Notes: a model not told the origin generated them from the sequence alone. Positions 36,103 to 45,703 are shown, numbered from the stretch's first letter. The stretch: DNA of 64,000 bases from Peptoniphilaceae bacterium (GCA_902363535.1 CABJAE010000006.1:1-64000), one strand, 5' to 3'. Made by a program: numbers and translations.

Positions 36103-37095
36103 TCATAAATGGTTTTTAGAAGTTGAAATTGTAGAACTAATGCTGTGAAAATTAGAATTATCTTTTCTATATTCACGTGGCGTGCATCCTACATGTTGTT
36201 TGAAAATATAAGTAAAACTGCTTTGATGAGAATACCCCACAGCGCTAGCGATTTGTTGTATTGATAAATCATTTTCTAATAATAATCTTTTTGCTTTATC
36301 TATGCGGCAGTTCTTAATAAATTCTACAATTGTATATCCATATATTGAGTGAAATAGTTCAGACAGTTTAGATTTGCTCATATTGCACATGCGTGCATAC
36401 ATTTGAATGTTCGTTGGATTGGAAAAGTTTTGTTCTAAATAGTGACCAAGACGATGAAGTGCTTCTGAATCTTCTTTGTCTATAACATTGTGAACAGCAT
36501 TGCTTTTCCAAGATAAAAATGCTTCGATTATTTCTAATATTTTAGCCTCATAGAATAGTTCCGAGATTTCTGATGTTGGTGTGTATGTGGCAATATCATC
36601 AAGTATTGTTGAGATTTTTGGTATAAATAGGTCTGTACCAATTCGAGGGACTATTTCTGAAAGTGAAGAAAAGTCTTGATGAAATATTTTTGGAAGGTAT
36701 TCTTCATAATATTCAGGGAAAATTGAAACTCCAACACTGTCTAACCAAATCCCAGCAGGAATTATATATTCATGCTCGCCATTATCAAGGTAATAACCAA
36801 TAAGTTGATTTTTTTGATTACAAGAATTTTTTTTAATTGCTCTTGCAACATAAAATGAACTTTGGGAAAGTACCAACATTTTAGGGTGATAATATCTGTA
36901 ATGCATTTCATTATAAAAACAAAGATGGTAAATATTTATAGAACAAAATGCATTTACAGGGTATGTCCATAGATATCCTTCGCCAGTACTATCTTTTGGC
37001 ACCATGGTAAAACCACCACTGGGTTTGATACCAGATTTATCAGGATTTAGATTTAGTTGAGAAAATAAACCGGAATAAAATTTATCAGCATACAT
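36103..37095 (-). CDS. AraC family regulator of the ECF/ABC cargo
   Basis: The 330-residue protein has a C-terminal AraC double helix-turn-helix (from NIQMYARMCNMSKSKLSELF to IQQIASAVGYSHQSSFTYIF and HVGCTPREYRK). The N-terminal 200 residues do not show a clear cupin pattern and may bind the ligand. It lies divergent from the ECF transporter operon, with two ATGTCCAAA direct repeats 21 bp apart in the intergenic region, a typical AraC-type operator spacing. It presumably activates the transport genes in response to their substrate, perhaps a siderophore or metal complex (inference). Confidence 0.83.
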   Translation of the reverse strand: MYADKFYSGLFSQLNLNPDKSGIKPSGGFTMVPKDSTGEGYLWTYPVNAFCSINIYHLCFYNEMHYRYYHPKMLVLSQSSFYVARAIKKNSCNQKNQLIGYYLDNGEHEYIIPAGIWLDSVGVSIFPEYYEEYLPKIFHQDFSSLSEIVPRIGTDLFIPKISTILDDIATYTPTSEISELFYEAKILEIIEAFLSWKSNAVHNVIDKEDSEALHRLGHYLEQNFSNPTNIQMYARMCNMSKSKLSELFHSIYGYTIVEFIKNCRIDKAKRLLLENDLSIQQIASAVGYSHQSSFTYIFKQHVGCTPREYRKDNSNFHSISSTISTSKNHL

Positions 37096-37117
37096 TTGCG
37101 GCGCTCCTTTTTATAAA

Positions 37118-37158
37118 ATGTCCAAAATTTTTAGTATAATGTCCAAACAAAATTTGGA
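37118..37158. promoter_or_regulatory. AraC-type direct-repeat operator
   Basis: ATGTCCAAA occurs at 37118-37126 and 37139-37147, exactly 21 bp (two helical turns) apart, in the gap between the AraC gene and the ECF operon. The second copy is also the left arm of an inverted repeat, TCCAAA/TTTGGA (37142-37147/37153-37158). No further features are evident between 37.16 and 37.34 kb. Confidence 0.6.
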
Positions 37159-37359
37159 GATATTGCAAAGGATAACTTTGCATATTATAATAAATATATG
37201 AGTTAGCTAGGTCTAACCTTTTGTATATATTATATGCTGAACCACAAGGGAAATCAAGTAAAATGAGTTTATAAATTAATAATATGTATTGGATAAAATA
37301 CTAAATGATGTTTCTTGAGTATCAAGCGTAAATATAAAAAATTAAGGAGGATGTATTAC

Positions 37360-37971
37360 ATGACAGATAAGAAAGGTTTGAATCCAAACAGATTAAATGG
37401 TAAAGATTTAATCAATGCTGGGATTTTTTCAGCGATTTATGTGGTTATTATTATTGCAGTCGCATGCACTTTGGGGTTGATTCCAATTGGCTTTTTACTT
37501 CTCACTTTTGTTGTCCCATTTGTAGAAGGTATTCCAATGATGCTTTATTTTACAAAGATAAAGAAATTTGGAATGCTAATAATTTTACAGGCAGTAATTG
37601 GGATTGCCATGATTTTAACAGGAATGGGATATGATCTATTGATTTGGGCAATCATAACAGGAATTGTTGGAGAACTTATTTTGAAAGCTTCCAAATACCA
37701 AAAGAGCATGGGGTGTGTTCTTGCATATGCAGTATCGAGTATATGTATTGCGGGAAATTATGTACATTGGCTCACAGCGAGTCAGGAATGGTTAAAGAAT
37801 AAGGCAGCTAGCTATGGAGAAACATTTATGTATTCTGTTTATGGATGGTTTCATAGTAACTGGTGGTTATTCCCTCTTTTGATTGTTTCTTGCTTTGTGG
37901 GCGGCTTTCTTGGCGGGATGATTGGTCGTAAGGTTTTGAGGAAACATTTTGAAAGAAGCGGGTTGGTGTAA
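37360..37971 (+). CDS. ECF transporter S component (MptD/Trep_Strep type)
   Basis: The 203-residue membrane protein has six or so helices and fits the Trep_Strep (MptD) family of ECF substrate-binding subunits: LNGKDLINAGIFSAIYVVI at the N terminus, GFLLLTFVVPFVEGIPMMLY, and FVGGFLGGMIGRKVLRKHF at the C terminus. The substrate is not known. ATG 37360 is chosen because AAGGAGG at 37344-37350 gives proper spacing; ATG 37351 is too close. The stop overlaps the EcfT start by one base. Confidence 0.8.
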   Translation: MTDKKGLNPNRLNGKDLINAGIFSAIYVVIIIAVACTLGLIPIGFLLLTFVVPFVEGIPMMLYFTKIKKFGMLIILQAVIGIAMILTGMGYDLLIWAIITGIVGELILKASKYQKSMGCVLAYAVSSICIAGNYVHWLTASQEWLKNKAASYGETFMYSVYGWFHSNWWLFPLLIVSCFVGGFLGGMIGRKVLRKHFERSGLV

Positions 37972-38714
37972 TGATTTCTGAACTATATCAGAAAAATGCA
38001 ACGGCGGATAAACTATATCTTGATCCACGAACAAAGATATTGATGTGTTTGCTTGTATCAACTACTTTGCTCAGTGGTTCTCCTGTTGGATACTTAAAAG
38101 TTTTTCACACGATACTTTCACTTTTGCCGTTTGTTTTTTTGATTGTTTTAAAGAAGGTGCGAGCAGTAGTTTATTTTTTTGCTTTGTATCTTTTTGCACT
38201 ATTTGTTCCAGATCTTCTTGCACCGCATTTACCAACTTGGTTTAACCTCTTGTTTACGGGAATAATTGCATTTTCGGTAGAAATTATTCCTGGTTATATG
38301 ATGGCATATTTTATTTTTTCAACAACATCTGTAGGCGAGTTTATTGCAGCTATGGATAGAATGCATGTTACGAAAAAACTTACAATTCCTATTTCGGTAA
38401 CATTTCGTTTTTTTCCTACCATTAGAGAAGAATATGTAAATGTGCGAGATGCTATGAAATTGCGAGGGATAGGTTCTTTTCGCAACCCTCTTATGATGTT
38501 AGAGTTTAGGATGGTTCCATTTTTAACAAGCATTGTATCTATTGGTAATGATTTGGCTGCTTCTGCACTTACAAGGGGACTTGCAGCACCTAATGAAAGA
38601 ACTAATGTAAGTAATATTGGGTTTACGTGGAGAGACTATCTTGTTTTCGGCAGTTTAATTATTTTTTATATCCTTTATTTTATTCTTATGTTCAAGCAAA
38701 AGGGGGCTTTATGA
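37971..38714 (+). CDS. ecfT: ECF transporter T component
   Basis: A 247-residue CbiQ/EcfT membrane protein: DPRTKILMCLLVSTTLL at the N terminus, several helices, and the coupling-helix motif with paired Ala-Arg-Gly-like signatures (EEYVNVRDAMKLRGIGSF and ALTRGLAAPNERTN). It transmits ATPase movement to the S subunit. It overlaps both neighbours by a few bases, so the three ECF genes are translationally coupled. Confidence 0.87.
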   Translation: MISELYQKNATADKLYLDPRTKILMCLLVSTTLLSGSPVGYLKVFHTILSLLPFVFLIVLKKVRAVVYFFALYLFALFVPDLLAPHLPTWFNLLFTGIIAFSVEIIPGYMMAYFIFSTTSVGEFIAAMDRMHVTKKLTIPISVTFRFFPTIREEYVNVRDAMKLRGIGSFRNPLMMLEFRMVPFLTSIVSIGNDLAASALTRGLAAPNERTNVSNIGFTWRDYLVFGSLIIFYILYFILMFKQKGAL

Positions 38715-40195
38715 TTAAATTTGAAAATGCAAGTTTTGTATATAAGAACGGGCAGAGAAATAATGGTATGCGAGATGTGAGCTTAAATATTCCGGAAGGT
38801 CAAGTTGTCCTGCTTTGTGGTGAATCTGGTTGTGGAAAAACAACTCTTACAAGAATGATAAATGGTCTAGTTCCGCATTTTTATGAAGGGGAAATGTCAG
38901 GTGAAGTTTTTGTTTGCGGAAACAATGTAGCTGAATGTGAACTGTATCAGCTAGCGTATTATGTAGGATCAGTATTTCAGAATCCAAAATCCCAGTTTTA
39001 TACAGTTAAAACAGATACAGAAGTAGTATTCACATGTGAAAATCTCGGAATGGAGAAACAACTTATTTTTGAACGTTTTGAAAATATTGTTGAGGCTCTT
39101 GATATTACTGCATTGCTAGGGAAAAGTCTTTTTTCTCTATCTGGCGGGGAAAAACAGAGGGTTGCTTGTGCTTCCGCTATAGCACCTAATCCTCCAATAG
39201 TCGTTATGGACGAGCCTACTTCCAATTTAGACACGCATACTATCGCACAGCTGCGAAAGATTATTAAAAAATGGAAGCAGGATAGAAAAACGGTGATAAT
39301 TGCTGAACATCGTTTGGAATGGCTTATGGATTTAGCTGATCGTGTGATATATATGAAAAATGGACGAATTATAAATGATTATACAATAGAACAATTTAAG
39401 AAAATCAGTAAAGAACAATTAAAAATTATGGGGCTTAGAAGTAAGCCTGAATTTCAAAAAGAGAATAGAGCAACGGATAATGCTGGAAAAATAGAGTTTG
39501 TTGATTTTAGTTATACTTACAAAGGAGAAAATAAACCGGCTCTTTCTATTCCTTATATAAACCTTCCGGAAAACTCTATTATCGGCATTGTTGGAAACAA
39601 TGGAGCAGGTAAATCTACTTTCGGACATGCTTTCTGTGGTTTGGAAAAAAGGTCGAAAGGGGATATCTTTCTAAATGGAGAAAGTTTTAAAAGAAAAAAT
39701 CGAATCGAAAGTACTTATATTGTTATGCAGGATGTAAATCAGCAGCTTTTTACCGAAAGTGTATTTGAAGAAGTCAGGTTATCTATGGAGAGGTTAGGAT
39801 TGTCTCATGAAGAACAGGAGAAAAGAACAAATATTATTCTGAAAGAGTTAGGGTTGGAAGAATTTAAAGACTCTCATCCCATGTCTTTGTCCGGAGGGCA
39901 AAAACAACGTGTTGCAATGGCTAGTGCGCTTGCATCTGATAAAAGATTTCTCCTATATGATGAACCAACTAGTGGACTTGATTATATGCATATGATTGAG
40001 GTGGCAGATGCTATAAAGCGTATGAAGGCGGCGAGACGAACGCAATTTGTGATTACGCATGATTCGGAGCTTGTTTCAAGATGCTGTGATTATATTCTAT
40101 TTCTTGAATGTGGGGAAGTAAAATGTATTGGAAATATAGATGATATGGCAATACAGGAGACACTTCAAGAATTTTGGAATCAGGTTTACATGTAG
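38711..40195 (+). CDS. ecfA: Fused ECF ATPase (two nucleotide-binding domains)
   Basis: A 494-residue double ABC ATPase. The first domain has GESGCGKTTLTRMINGL, SLSGGEKQRVACASAI and VVMDEPTSNLDTHT; the second has GNNGAGKSTFGHAFCGL, SLSGGQKQRVAMASAL and LLYDEPTSGLDYMHM. Fusion of EcfA and EcfA' is common for dedicated (group I) ECF systems. ATG 38711 is preferred since upstream codons would run into ecfT. Confidence 0.9.
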   Translation: MIKFENASFVYKNGQRNNGMRDVSLNIPEGQVVLLCGESGCGKTTLTRMINGLVPHFYEGEMSGEVFVCGNNVAECELYQLAYYVGSVFQNPKSQFYTVKTDTEVVFTCENLGMEKQLIFERFENIVEALDITALLGKSLFSLSGGEKQRVACASAIAPNPPIVVMDEPTSNLDTHTIAQLRKIIKKWKQDRKTVIIAEHRLEWLMDLADRVIYMKNGRIINDYTIEQFKKISKEQLKIMGLRSKPEFQKENRATDNAGKIEFVDFSYTYKGENKPALSIPYINLPENSIIGIVGNNGAGKSTFGHAFCGLEKRSKGDIFLNGESFKRKNRIESTYIVMQDVNQQLFTESVFEEVRLSMERLGLSHEEQEKRTNIILKELGLEEFKDSHPMSLSGGQKQRVAMASALASDKRFLLYDEPTSGLDYMHMIEVADAIKRMKAARRTQFVITHDSELVSRCCDYILFLECGEVKCIGNIDDMAIQETLQEFWNQVYM

Positions 40196-40281
40196 ATGAA
40201 ATGATGAATTAAGCTTTAGGTTCTTTTTTAAAATAATGGACAAAATAAATCAGCAACTTTGATTGTTTGTTTTGATTTTGC

Positions 40282-40320
40282 TTTTGCAAGAGGTACTAAG
40301 ATGCCTCTTGCAAAAAAAAT
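40282..40320 (+). terminator. Terminator after the ECF operon
   Basis: TTTTGCAAGAGG (40282-40293) and CCTCTTGCAAAA (40304-40315) form a perfect 12-bp stem with A/T-rich flanks. It separates the ECF operon from the tetR-ABC operon. Confidence 0.85.
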
Positions 40321-40326
40321 AACATA

Positions 40327-40347
40327 ATTGATAGTACTATTATCAAT
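40327..40347 (+). promoter_or_regulatory. Operator of the second TetR gene
   Basis: ATTGATA (40327-40333) and TATCAAT (40341-40347) are a perfect inverted repeat with a 7-base spacer directly upstream of the tetR gene, a likely autoregulatory site. Confidence 0.6.
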
Positions 40348-40364
40348 GTACAAGGGGGAATTTT

Positions 40365-40976
40365 ATGGCGAACCAAGATATTAGCATTACTCCTAGATTA
40401 TTGGAAAATGCAAAAAAAGAATTTAAACGAAATGGGTTTGAAAAAACTTCTTTAAATGTAATTTGTAAAAATGCAGGCATAACTACTGGAGCGTTATACA
40501 AGAGATTTAGTACTAAAGAAGATTTATTTAATAGCCTAGTTGAAAAACCCGCAAATAGACTCAAAGAATTCCTTGATAAAGAACATAGAGATTACAAAAA
40601 ATTACCCAAAGAGGAGCAAATAAATTGTGTCTTTAAAAATTGGGAGAATGAAGATAGATTTATTGGATTGATATATGAATACAAGGAAGAATTTTTAATG
40701 ATTTTAAATTTATCAGGTGGAACAAAATATGAGTTCTATTTTGATGAAATTTCTAAAATAATTACAGATGCAACCATACAATTTATTAGAACTAACAATA
40801 AAAGTGATGTAGATGAATTTATTTTGTATGAACTTGTTCATATATTAGTCAGTTCATATATAAAGGGAATTTTAGTACCTCTTTCCCAAAATATGAATTT
40901 AAATGAAGCTAATATTTACATTCAACACGTTAAAAAATTTTTCTATGCTGGATGGAAAGATTTGCTGAGAATATAA
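40365..40976 (+). CDS. TetR family regulator of the paired ABC proteins
   Basis: The 203-residue protein has a TetR helix-turn-helix (LENAKKEFKRNGFEKTSLNVICKNAGITTGALYKRFSTKEDLF) and a variable C-terminal domain. It precedes two exporter-type ABC genes by 16 bases and lies behind its own inverted repeat, so it probably represses this operon. It is not closely similar to the TetR protein at 26.2 kb. Confidence 0.87.
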   Translation: MANQDISITPRLLENAKKEFKRNGFEKTSLNVICKNAGITTGALYKRFSTKEDLFNSLVEKPANRLKEFLDKEHRDYKKLPKEEQINCVFKNWENEDRFIGLIYEYKEEFLMILNLSGGTKYEFYFDEISKIITDATIQFIRTNNKSDVDEFILYELVHILVSSYIKGILVPLSQNMNLNEANIYIQHVKKFFYAGWKDLLRI

Positions 40977-40992
40977 GATTTGGAGAAGAAAA

Positions 40993-42735
40993 ATGTTTAA
41001 ATTATACAAAAAATTATTTAAGTATGTTCCTGAAAGAAAAACATTCGCATATGGTTCAATGCTATTAGCTGCTATTTCCACAATATGTTTAATGGCTTCT
41101 TACTGGTATTTGTGGGATTTGTTTTGCGAATTATTAGTTACCAAAGATTATAGTGCGGCTATAAAAGATAGTAAATTGATTGTAATCTATATGGTATCGT
41201 ATGGAGTTATTTACTTTGTGGCATTGATGGTATCACATATGCTTGGTTTTAGATTAGAAACAAATATCAGAAAAACTGGGTTAAAAAATCTAATCAATGC
41301 TTCTTTTGCTTTCTTTGATACGAATCCGTCAGGGAAAGTAAGAAAGATTATTGACGATAATGCTGGAGAAACACATTCTACAGTGGCACATTTGATTCCT
41401 GATAATGTTGTTGCAGGAATGTTGCCAATTTTAATGTTTATTATGACCTTTGCTGTTGATTATAGACTTGGTATTTTGTTGGCTATAACAATTGTAGTAG
41501 GTATTTTTCAATACAAATCAATGTATGGTGGAGAAGAATTTATGATGGCATATTCTAATTCTCTGGAGAAAATGAGTTCAGAGATAATTGAATATGTTAG
41601 AGGAATGCAAGTATTGAAGATTTTTGGGATAACCGTTCGTTCCTATAAAAGTTTATTGGATGCAATTCTCCAATACTCAAAAAACACTTATGAATATTCC
41701 TTAAGTTGCAGAAAGCCGTATGTGTCATTTCAAACGTTATTTAATACCTATTATTTGATATGTATTCCTTGCAGTATGTATTTTATAACAAAAGGAGAAC
41801 AAGCTGGGATGATTCTTGCAAAAGTAATCTTCTTTACTTGTTTTTCTGGGGTTATATTTTCATCATTTATGAAAGTTATGTTTGCTTCACAAAATAACTT
41901 TAATGCCGGACAGGTAATAGATCGTTTAGAGAATTTGATAGATGGAATGAAGAATGAAAAATTAGAACATGGTGAAAGAAAAGAATTTAAACATTATGAT
42001 ATTGAGTTTGATAGGGTTTTCTTTAAATATGATGAAAAATATATTATAGAAAATTTGAGCTTTAAGTTAGATGAGGGAAAAACTTTTGCTTTAGTTGGAC
42101 CATCTGGGTCAGGGAAGTCAACGATAGCGAAATTGATATCAGGTTTTTATTCTTTAAATAGTGGCAGTATAAAAATTGGTGGTTATGATATACGAGAATA
42201 TAGCGAGGAAACATTACTTCAAAATATTTCATTTGTATTTCAAAACTCAAAATTATTTAAAGCCTCTATTTATGAAAATGTAAAAATGGGTGACCAAAAT
42301 GCGACAAGAGAAGAAATTATGAATGCTCTGCATTTGGCAAAGTGCGAAAGTATTTTGGCAAAATTTCCTGAAAAGGAGAATACCATTATAGGCTCAAAGG
42401 GAGTGCATTTATCAGGTGGTGAAGTACAAAGGGTTGCCATTGCAAGAGCTATTTTGAAAAAATCTAAGATTATTATACTCGATGAAGCTTCAGCTGCCGC
42501 AGATCCCGAAAACGAGTATGAACTTCAACAAGCTTTTTCAAATTTAATGAAAGGGAAAACAACCATTATGATTGCTCACAGATTATCTTCAATTAGAAAT
42601 GTTGATGAGATATTGTTCATTGAAAATGGCAAAGTTATTGAGCGAGGTAATGATACAAATCTAATGAATTTAAATGGAAGATATAGAGAACTTCAAAACT
42701 TGTATGAAAAAGCAAATGATTGGAGGGTAATGTAA
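40993..42735 (+). CDS. Exporter-type ABC half-transporter 1
   Basis: A 580-residue protein with six membrane helices (about 20-300) and a C-terminal ATPase: Walker A GPSGSGKSTIAKLISGF, signature HLSGGEVQRVAIARAIL, Walker B IILDEASAAADPENE. With the next gene it forms a heterodimer. This type of pair, together with an ECF module and AraC/TetR regulators, resembles IrtAB/YbtPQ-like siderophore-import pairs as well as drug exporters; direction of transport cannot be read from sequence. The stop overlaps the next ATG by one base. Confidence 0.88.
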   Translation: MFKLYKKLFKYVPERKTFAYGSMLLAAISTICLMASYWYLWDLFCELLVTKDYSAAIKDSKLIVIYMVSYGVIYFVALMVSHMLGFRLETNIRKTGLKNLINASFAFFDTNPSGKVRKIIDDNAGETHSTVAHLIPDNVVAGMLPILMFIMTFAVDYRLGILLAITIVVGIFQYKSMYGGEEFMMAYSNSLEKMSSEIIEYVRGMQVLKIFGITVRSYKSLLDAILQYSKNTYEYSLSCRKPYVSFQTLFNTYYLICIPCSMYFITKGEQAGMILAKVIFFTCFSGVIFSSFMKVMFASQNNFNAGQVIDRLENLIDGMKNEKLEHGERKEFKHYDIEFDRVFFKYDEKYIIENLSFKLDEGKTFALVGPSGSGKSTIAKLISGFYSLNSGSIKIGGYDIREYSEETLLQNISFVFQNSKLFKASIYENVKMGDQNATREEIMNALHLAKCESILAKFPEKENTIIGSKGVHLSGGEVQRVAIARAILKKSKIIILDEASAAADPENEYELQQAFSNLMKGKTTIMIAHRLSSIRNVDEILFIENGKVIERGNDTNLMNLNGRYRELQNLYEKANDWRVM

Positions 42736-44459
42736 TGAGAAAATATTTACAAAAGAAATTTCAATTAACTGAAGCCGGAGCAAAAGGTCTGGAAAAATCC
42801 GTATGGTCTTCATTTGCATATTATGCTATTTATATGCTTCCAATGATTTTAATGATGTTTTTTGTGCAATCTATTTTAGAAAATAAAGGGCATGGACTTG
42901 AAACTTATGTTTTAGGAATTGGGATAATCATAATACTTGTTTATGTGGCAACAAATATGAATTATAAAACCACATATAACGAAACTTATAAAGAATCTGC
43001 CAATTTAAGAATCGAAATAGCGGATATACTAAAAAAATTGCCATTAGATTATTTTTCAAAACATGATATCTCTGATCTTTCACAGACAGTTATGGCAGAT
43101 GTTGCGGCAATTGAACATGCTTTAGCTCACGCAATAGGTCATACAATTGGCTATGTTTACTTTTTCATTGTGATAGGCGTGATGATGTTAATAGGAGATT
43201 TTAAACTTGGAATTTGTGTGTTACTTCCACTGATTATTTCAGCAGGTATTTTATATTTATCAAAAAAAAGCCAAATAAAGGTGAGAGGAAATCATTACGA
43301 AAAATTAAGAGAGATTTCAGAAGAATTTCAATCATCTATTGAAATGAGTCAAGAAATAAAAAGTTATGGATTAAAGGAAAATACGATAGAAAACATTTCT
43401 AAAAAGCTTGACGAATCCGAAAAAATTCAAATGAGAGCAGAAATTGTTCAAGCTTTCCCAGTAAGCTTGGCTGGATGGATCACAAAGTTATCTATAGGTA
43501 TTACAAGCGTTGTTGGACTCCATATGTTTATAAGTAATGAGGTGCCTTTGTTATATTTAGTTGGATATATTATTGCAGCAACTAAAATCTCTGAAGGTTT
43601 AGAAGGTATTTATATGTATCTTGGAGAAATTTTTTATCTTGATGCAAGAATTAATAGAATTAAAGAGTTAAGAAATACTAAAGCCCAAATTGGAAATAAT
43701 GTAGATTTTGATAATTATGATATTAGTTTTCAAAATGTGGATTTCTCATATTCAGGGAAAAATAAGAAAGTTATCAATAATGTTACTTTTACAGCAAAAC
43801 AGAACCAAATTACTGCACTTATTGGACCATCAGGTTGTGGAAAATCAACATTATTAAAATTGATGTCAAGACTTTACGATTATGATAGCGGTCGGATTTT
43901 AATTGGGGGTCATGATATTAAAACAGTAGATACTGAGTGCTTATTTAAAAAAATTTCAGTCGTATTTCAAGATGTTGTGCTGTTTAACACTTCTATTATG
44001 GAAAATATACGCATAGGAAATACGAATGCAACGGACGATGAAGTGAGAGAAGTAGCTCGAATTGCCGGTTGTCAAGAAATTATAGACAGGCTTCCTGAGG
44101 GCATACAAACAATTGTGGGAGAAAATGGGGCAAAATTATCAGGAGGTGAAAGACAGAGAATTTCAATTGCAAGAGCCATTTTGAAAGATGCACCAATTAT
44201 TCTTCTTGACGAAATTGCAGCTTCATTGGATGTAGAAAATGAAGCAAAAATTCAAGAAGGATTAAATAAACTTATAAAGAATAAAACGGTTGTCATTATT
44301 TCACATAGATTAAAATCTATTCAAAATGTAAACCAGATAATTTTGCTTGATGAGGGCAAAGTTGTGTCAAATGGTACACATGATGAAATTTATAATGAAT
44401 CACAGTTATATAGAAATATGATTGAAAAATCTGATTTGACTGAAATGTATTCGTATTAG
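42735..44459 (+). CDS. Exporter-type ABC half-transporter 2
   Basis: A 574-residue six-helix ABC protein: Walker A GPSGCGKSTLLKLMSRL, signature LSGGERQRISIARAIL, Walker B IILLDEIAASLDVENE. The switch-region glutamate is isoleucine-flanked (LLDEIAAS) but the catalytic Glu is present. ATG 42735 is chosen because TTG 42720 would lie inside the partner gene. It ends 15 bases before the broken MATE gene, which in related clusters is the next member of the operon. Confidence 0.88.
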   Translation: MRKYLQKKFQLTEAGAKGLEKSVWSSFAYYAIYMLPMILMMFFVQSILENKGHGLETYVLGIGIIIILVYVATNMNYKTTYNETYKESANLRIEIADILKKLPLDYFSKHDISDLSQTVMADVAAIEHALAHAIGHTIGYVYFFIVIGVMMLIGDFKLGICVLLPLIISAGILYLSKKSQIKVRGNHYEKLREISEEFQSSIEMSQEIKSYGLKENTIENISKKLDESEKIQMRAEIVQAFPVSLAGWITKLSIGITSVVGLHMFISNEVPLLYLVGYIIAATKISEGLEGIYMYLGEIFYLDARINRIKELRNTKAQIGNNVDFDNYDISFQNVDFSYSGKNKKVINNVTFTAKQNQITALIGPSGCGKSTLLKLMSRLYDYDSGRILIGGHDIKTVDTECLFKKISVVFQDVVLFNTSIMENIRIGNTNATDDEVREVARIAGCQEIIDRLPEGIQTIVGENGAKLSGGERQRISIARAILKDAPIILLDEIAASLDVENEAKIQEGLNKLIKNKTVVIISHRLKSIQNVNQIILLDEGKVVSNGTHDEIYNESQLYRNMIEKSDLTEMYSY

Positions 44460-44474
44460 GAGAAATAGTTAAAT

Positions 44475-44594
44475 ATGAAAGAACAATTAATAGCAAAAGA
44501 CCGATAGATTTATTCTTTCAGTTATCTATTCCAGCAGTAATAACAATGATAGTTATTGGTCTTTATCCACTTATTTATGGAGTACTTATGATGC
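44475..44594 (+). pseudogene. MATE efflux gene, 5' remnant
   Basis: ATG 44475 starts MKEQLIAKD, then the frame is lost; shifting by one base gives RPIDLFFQLSIPAVITMIVI and GLYPLIYG, the beginning of a MATE family exporter. Only about 40 residues remain before the sequence diverges. The gene is non-functional. Confidence 0.65.
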
Positions 44595-44629
44595 TTATAT
44601 TTATCTATAATGAACGGAGGGAAAAGGAG

Positions 44630-44731
44630 ATGAACAAGTGTATAAGTTACCTTGTAGAATTGAAATGGAATAAAAATACTCCTTTTTTCTATAATTCTTG
44701 TAGTTGTCTGTCTTTATATATTCTCGTCTAA
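44630..44731 (+). CDS. Possible small hydrophobic peptide
   Basis: A 33-codon ORF after GGAGGGAAAAGGAG. It encodes a hydrophobic C-terminal stretch but no recognised family. It is in frame with the MATE remnant, so it may also be just part of that debris. Confidence 0.25.
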   Translation: MNKCISYLVELKWNKNTPFFYNSCSCLSLYILV

Positions 44732-44775
44732 ACAATTAAATATAGTAAAAGAAAGAACGGATTTCTTTCATTTCA

Positions 44776-44815
44776 GAGGACTTCTTATGCCAAGATGCAG
44801 GAGTCCTCCTTTTTT
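44776..44815 (+). terminator. Terminator before the sigma-like gene
   Basis: GAGGACT (44776-44782) pairs with AGTCCTC (44802-44808) and is followed by six T residues. It may insulate the sigma/xis/int module from the cargo. Confidence 0.7.
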
Positions 44816-44857
44816 GTCTGAATAACAAATAGACAAAAAAGAAATGGAGGAAACTTT

Positions 44858-45268
44858 ATGGCAAAAGAGTATTACCTTTATGTCAACGGACAAAGGGTTA
44901 AAGTCAGCGAGCAGATATATAAAGTCTACTGGCGAGAAAAAGAACACGAAAAGTATTTGGAGCAGGTGGATAAGAAAAACCACTTGCTCTTTTTTTCATC
45001 TCTAAATCACGATGGGAATTTTGAAAATAATCTAGAAGATAAAAATGTTGATGTTGAAAAAGTTGTAGCTACACAAATAATGATTGAAGCACTAAGAAAT
45101 GCTATGTCAAAGTTAAATGAGGAGGAACGGGAAATAATCGAAAGATTATATTTCAATGATGAAACACTTCGTGCAGTAGCAAAGACTCAAAATATATCAC
45201 ATCCTGCTTTAATAAAAAGGCGAGATAAGATTTTAGAAAAACTAAAGAAATTTATAGAAGAAATATAG
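44858..45268 (+). CDS. Sigma-70-like factor of the ICE
   Basis: A 136-residue protein with an N-terminal YYLYVNGQRVKVSEQIYKVY block and a C-terminal region-4-like helix-turn-helix (LNEEEREIIERLYFNDETLRAVAKTQNISHPALIKRRDKILEKL). This is the small sigma-like regulator found near xis/int of Tn916-family elements (Orf7 type). It probably activates ICE promoters. GGAGG lies before ATG 44858. Confidence 0.8.
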   Translation: MAKEYYLYVNGQRVKVSEQIYKVYWREKEHEKYLEQVDKKNHLLFFSSLNHDGNFENNLEDKNVDVEKVVATQIMIEALRNAMSKLNEEEREIIERLYFNDETLRAVAKTQNISHPALIKRRDKILEKLKKFIEEI

Positions 45269-45703
45269 TTTCTGGTTACCAAAGAGGGCAAATTTTCCTT
45301 TATAAAGTGAGGGGAGTTTTGTCCTCTTTCTATGTTAAAAGAAATTTAAACAATACTTGAACCATAACAATTAAATAGACCAAGACAAGACATTAATCAT
45401 TTTTGGAGCGTGATAACCTATTCGCCAAGATCTTTCTGCTGAATAATTCGGCAAAACAAGTACTGCTAAGCTAAAAGCAAGGGAAGAAGAAAGGGAGCGA
45501 TAAGTAAGAGTTTGAATATAGGGATGGATACCCTATCCGCTTAGAAGAAAATGAGGATAATGATACTTCTAAGGTTGAAGCCGGCTCATCCTGAACAGAG
45601 GCGGAGGTGAGATTCCTATGTTGCTAATCCAAGGCACTTGTCAATGTCAAAAAACTTTAAAAATATTAAAATAAATATTTTAAATATATTATTTGGAGGA
45701 TTT
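45269..45703 (+). other. Non-coding stretch between sigma-like gene and xis
   Basis: No intact gene. One frame shows a degraded tail (KQGKKKGSDK, stop, EFEYRDGYPIRLEENE). A small hairpin, ATAGGG/CCCTAT, lies near 45.52-45.54 kb. The segment with GAAGCCGGCTCATCC and GGCGGAGGTGAGA near 45.57-45.61 kb reminds me of a conserved stretch upstream of xis in related ICEs; I cannot assign a function. Confidence 0.4.

Noticed and set aside
40993..44459. Macrolide exporter reading of the paired ABC proteins
   Set aside because: The neighbouring ECF and AraC genes and the IrtAB/YbtPQ-like layout make import of a metal complex at least as likely; no direction is assigned.
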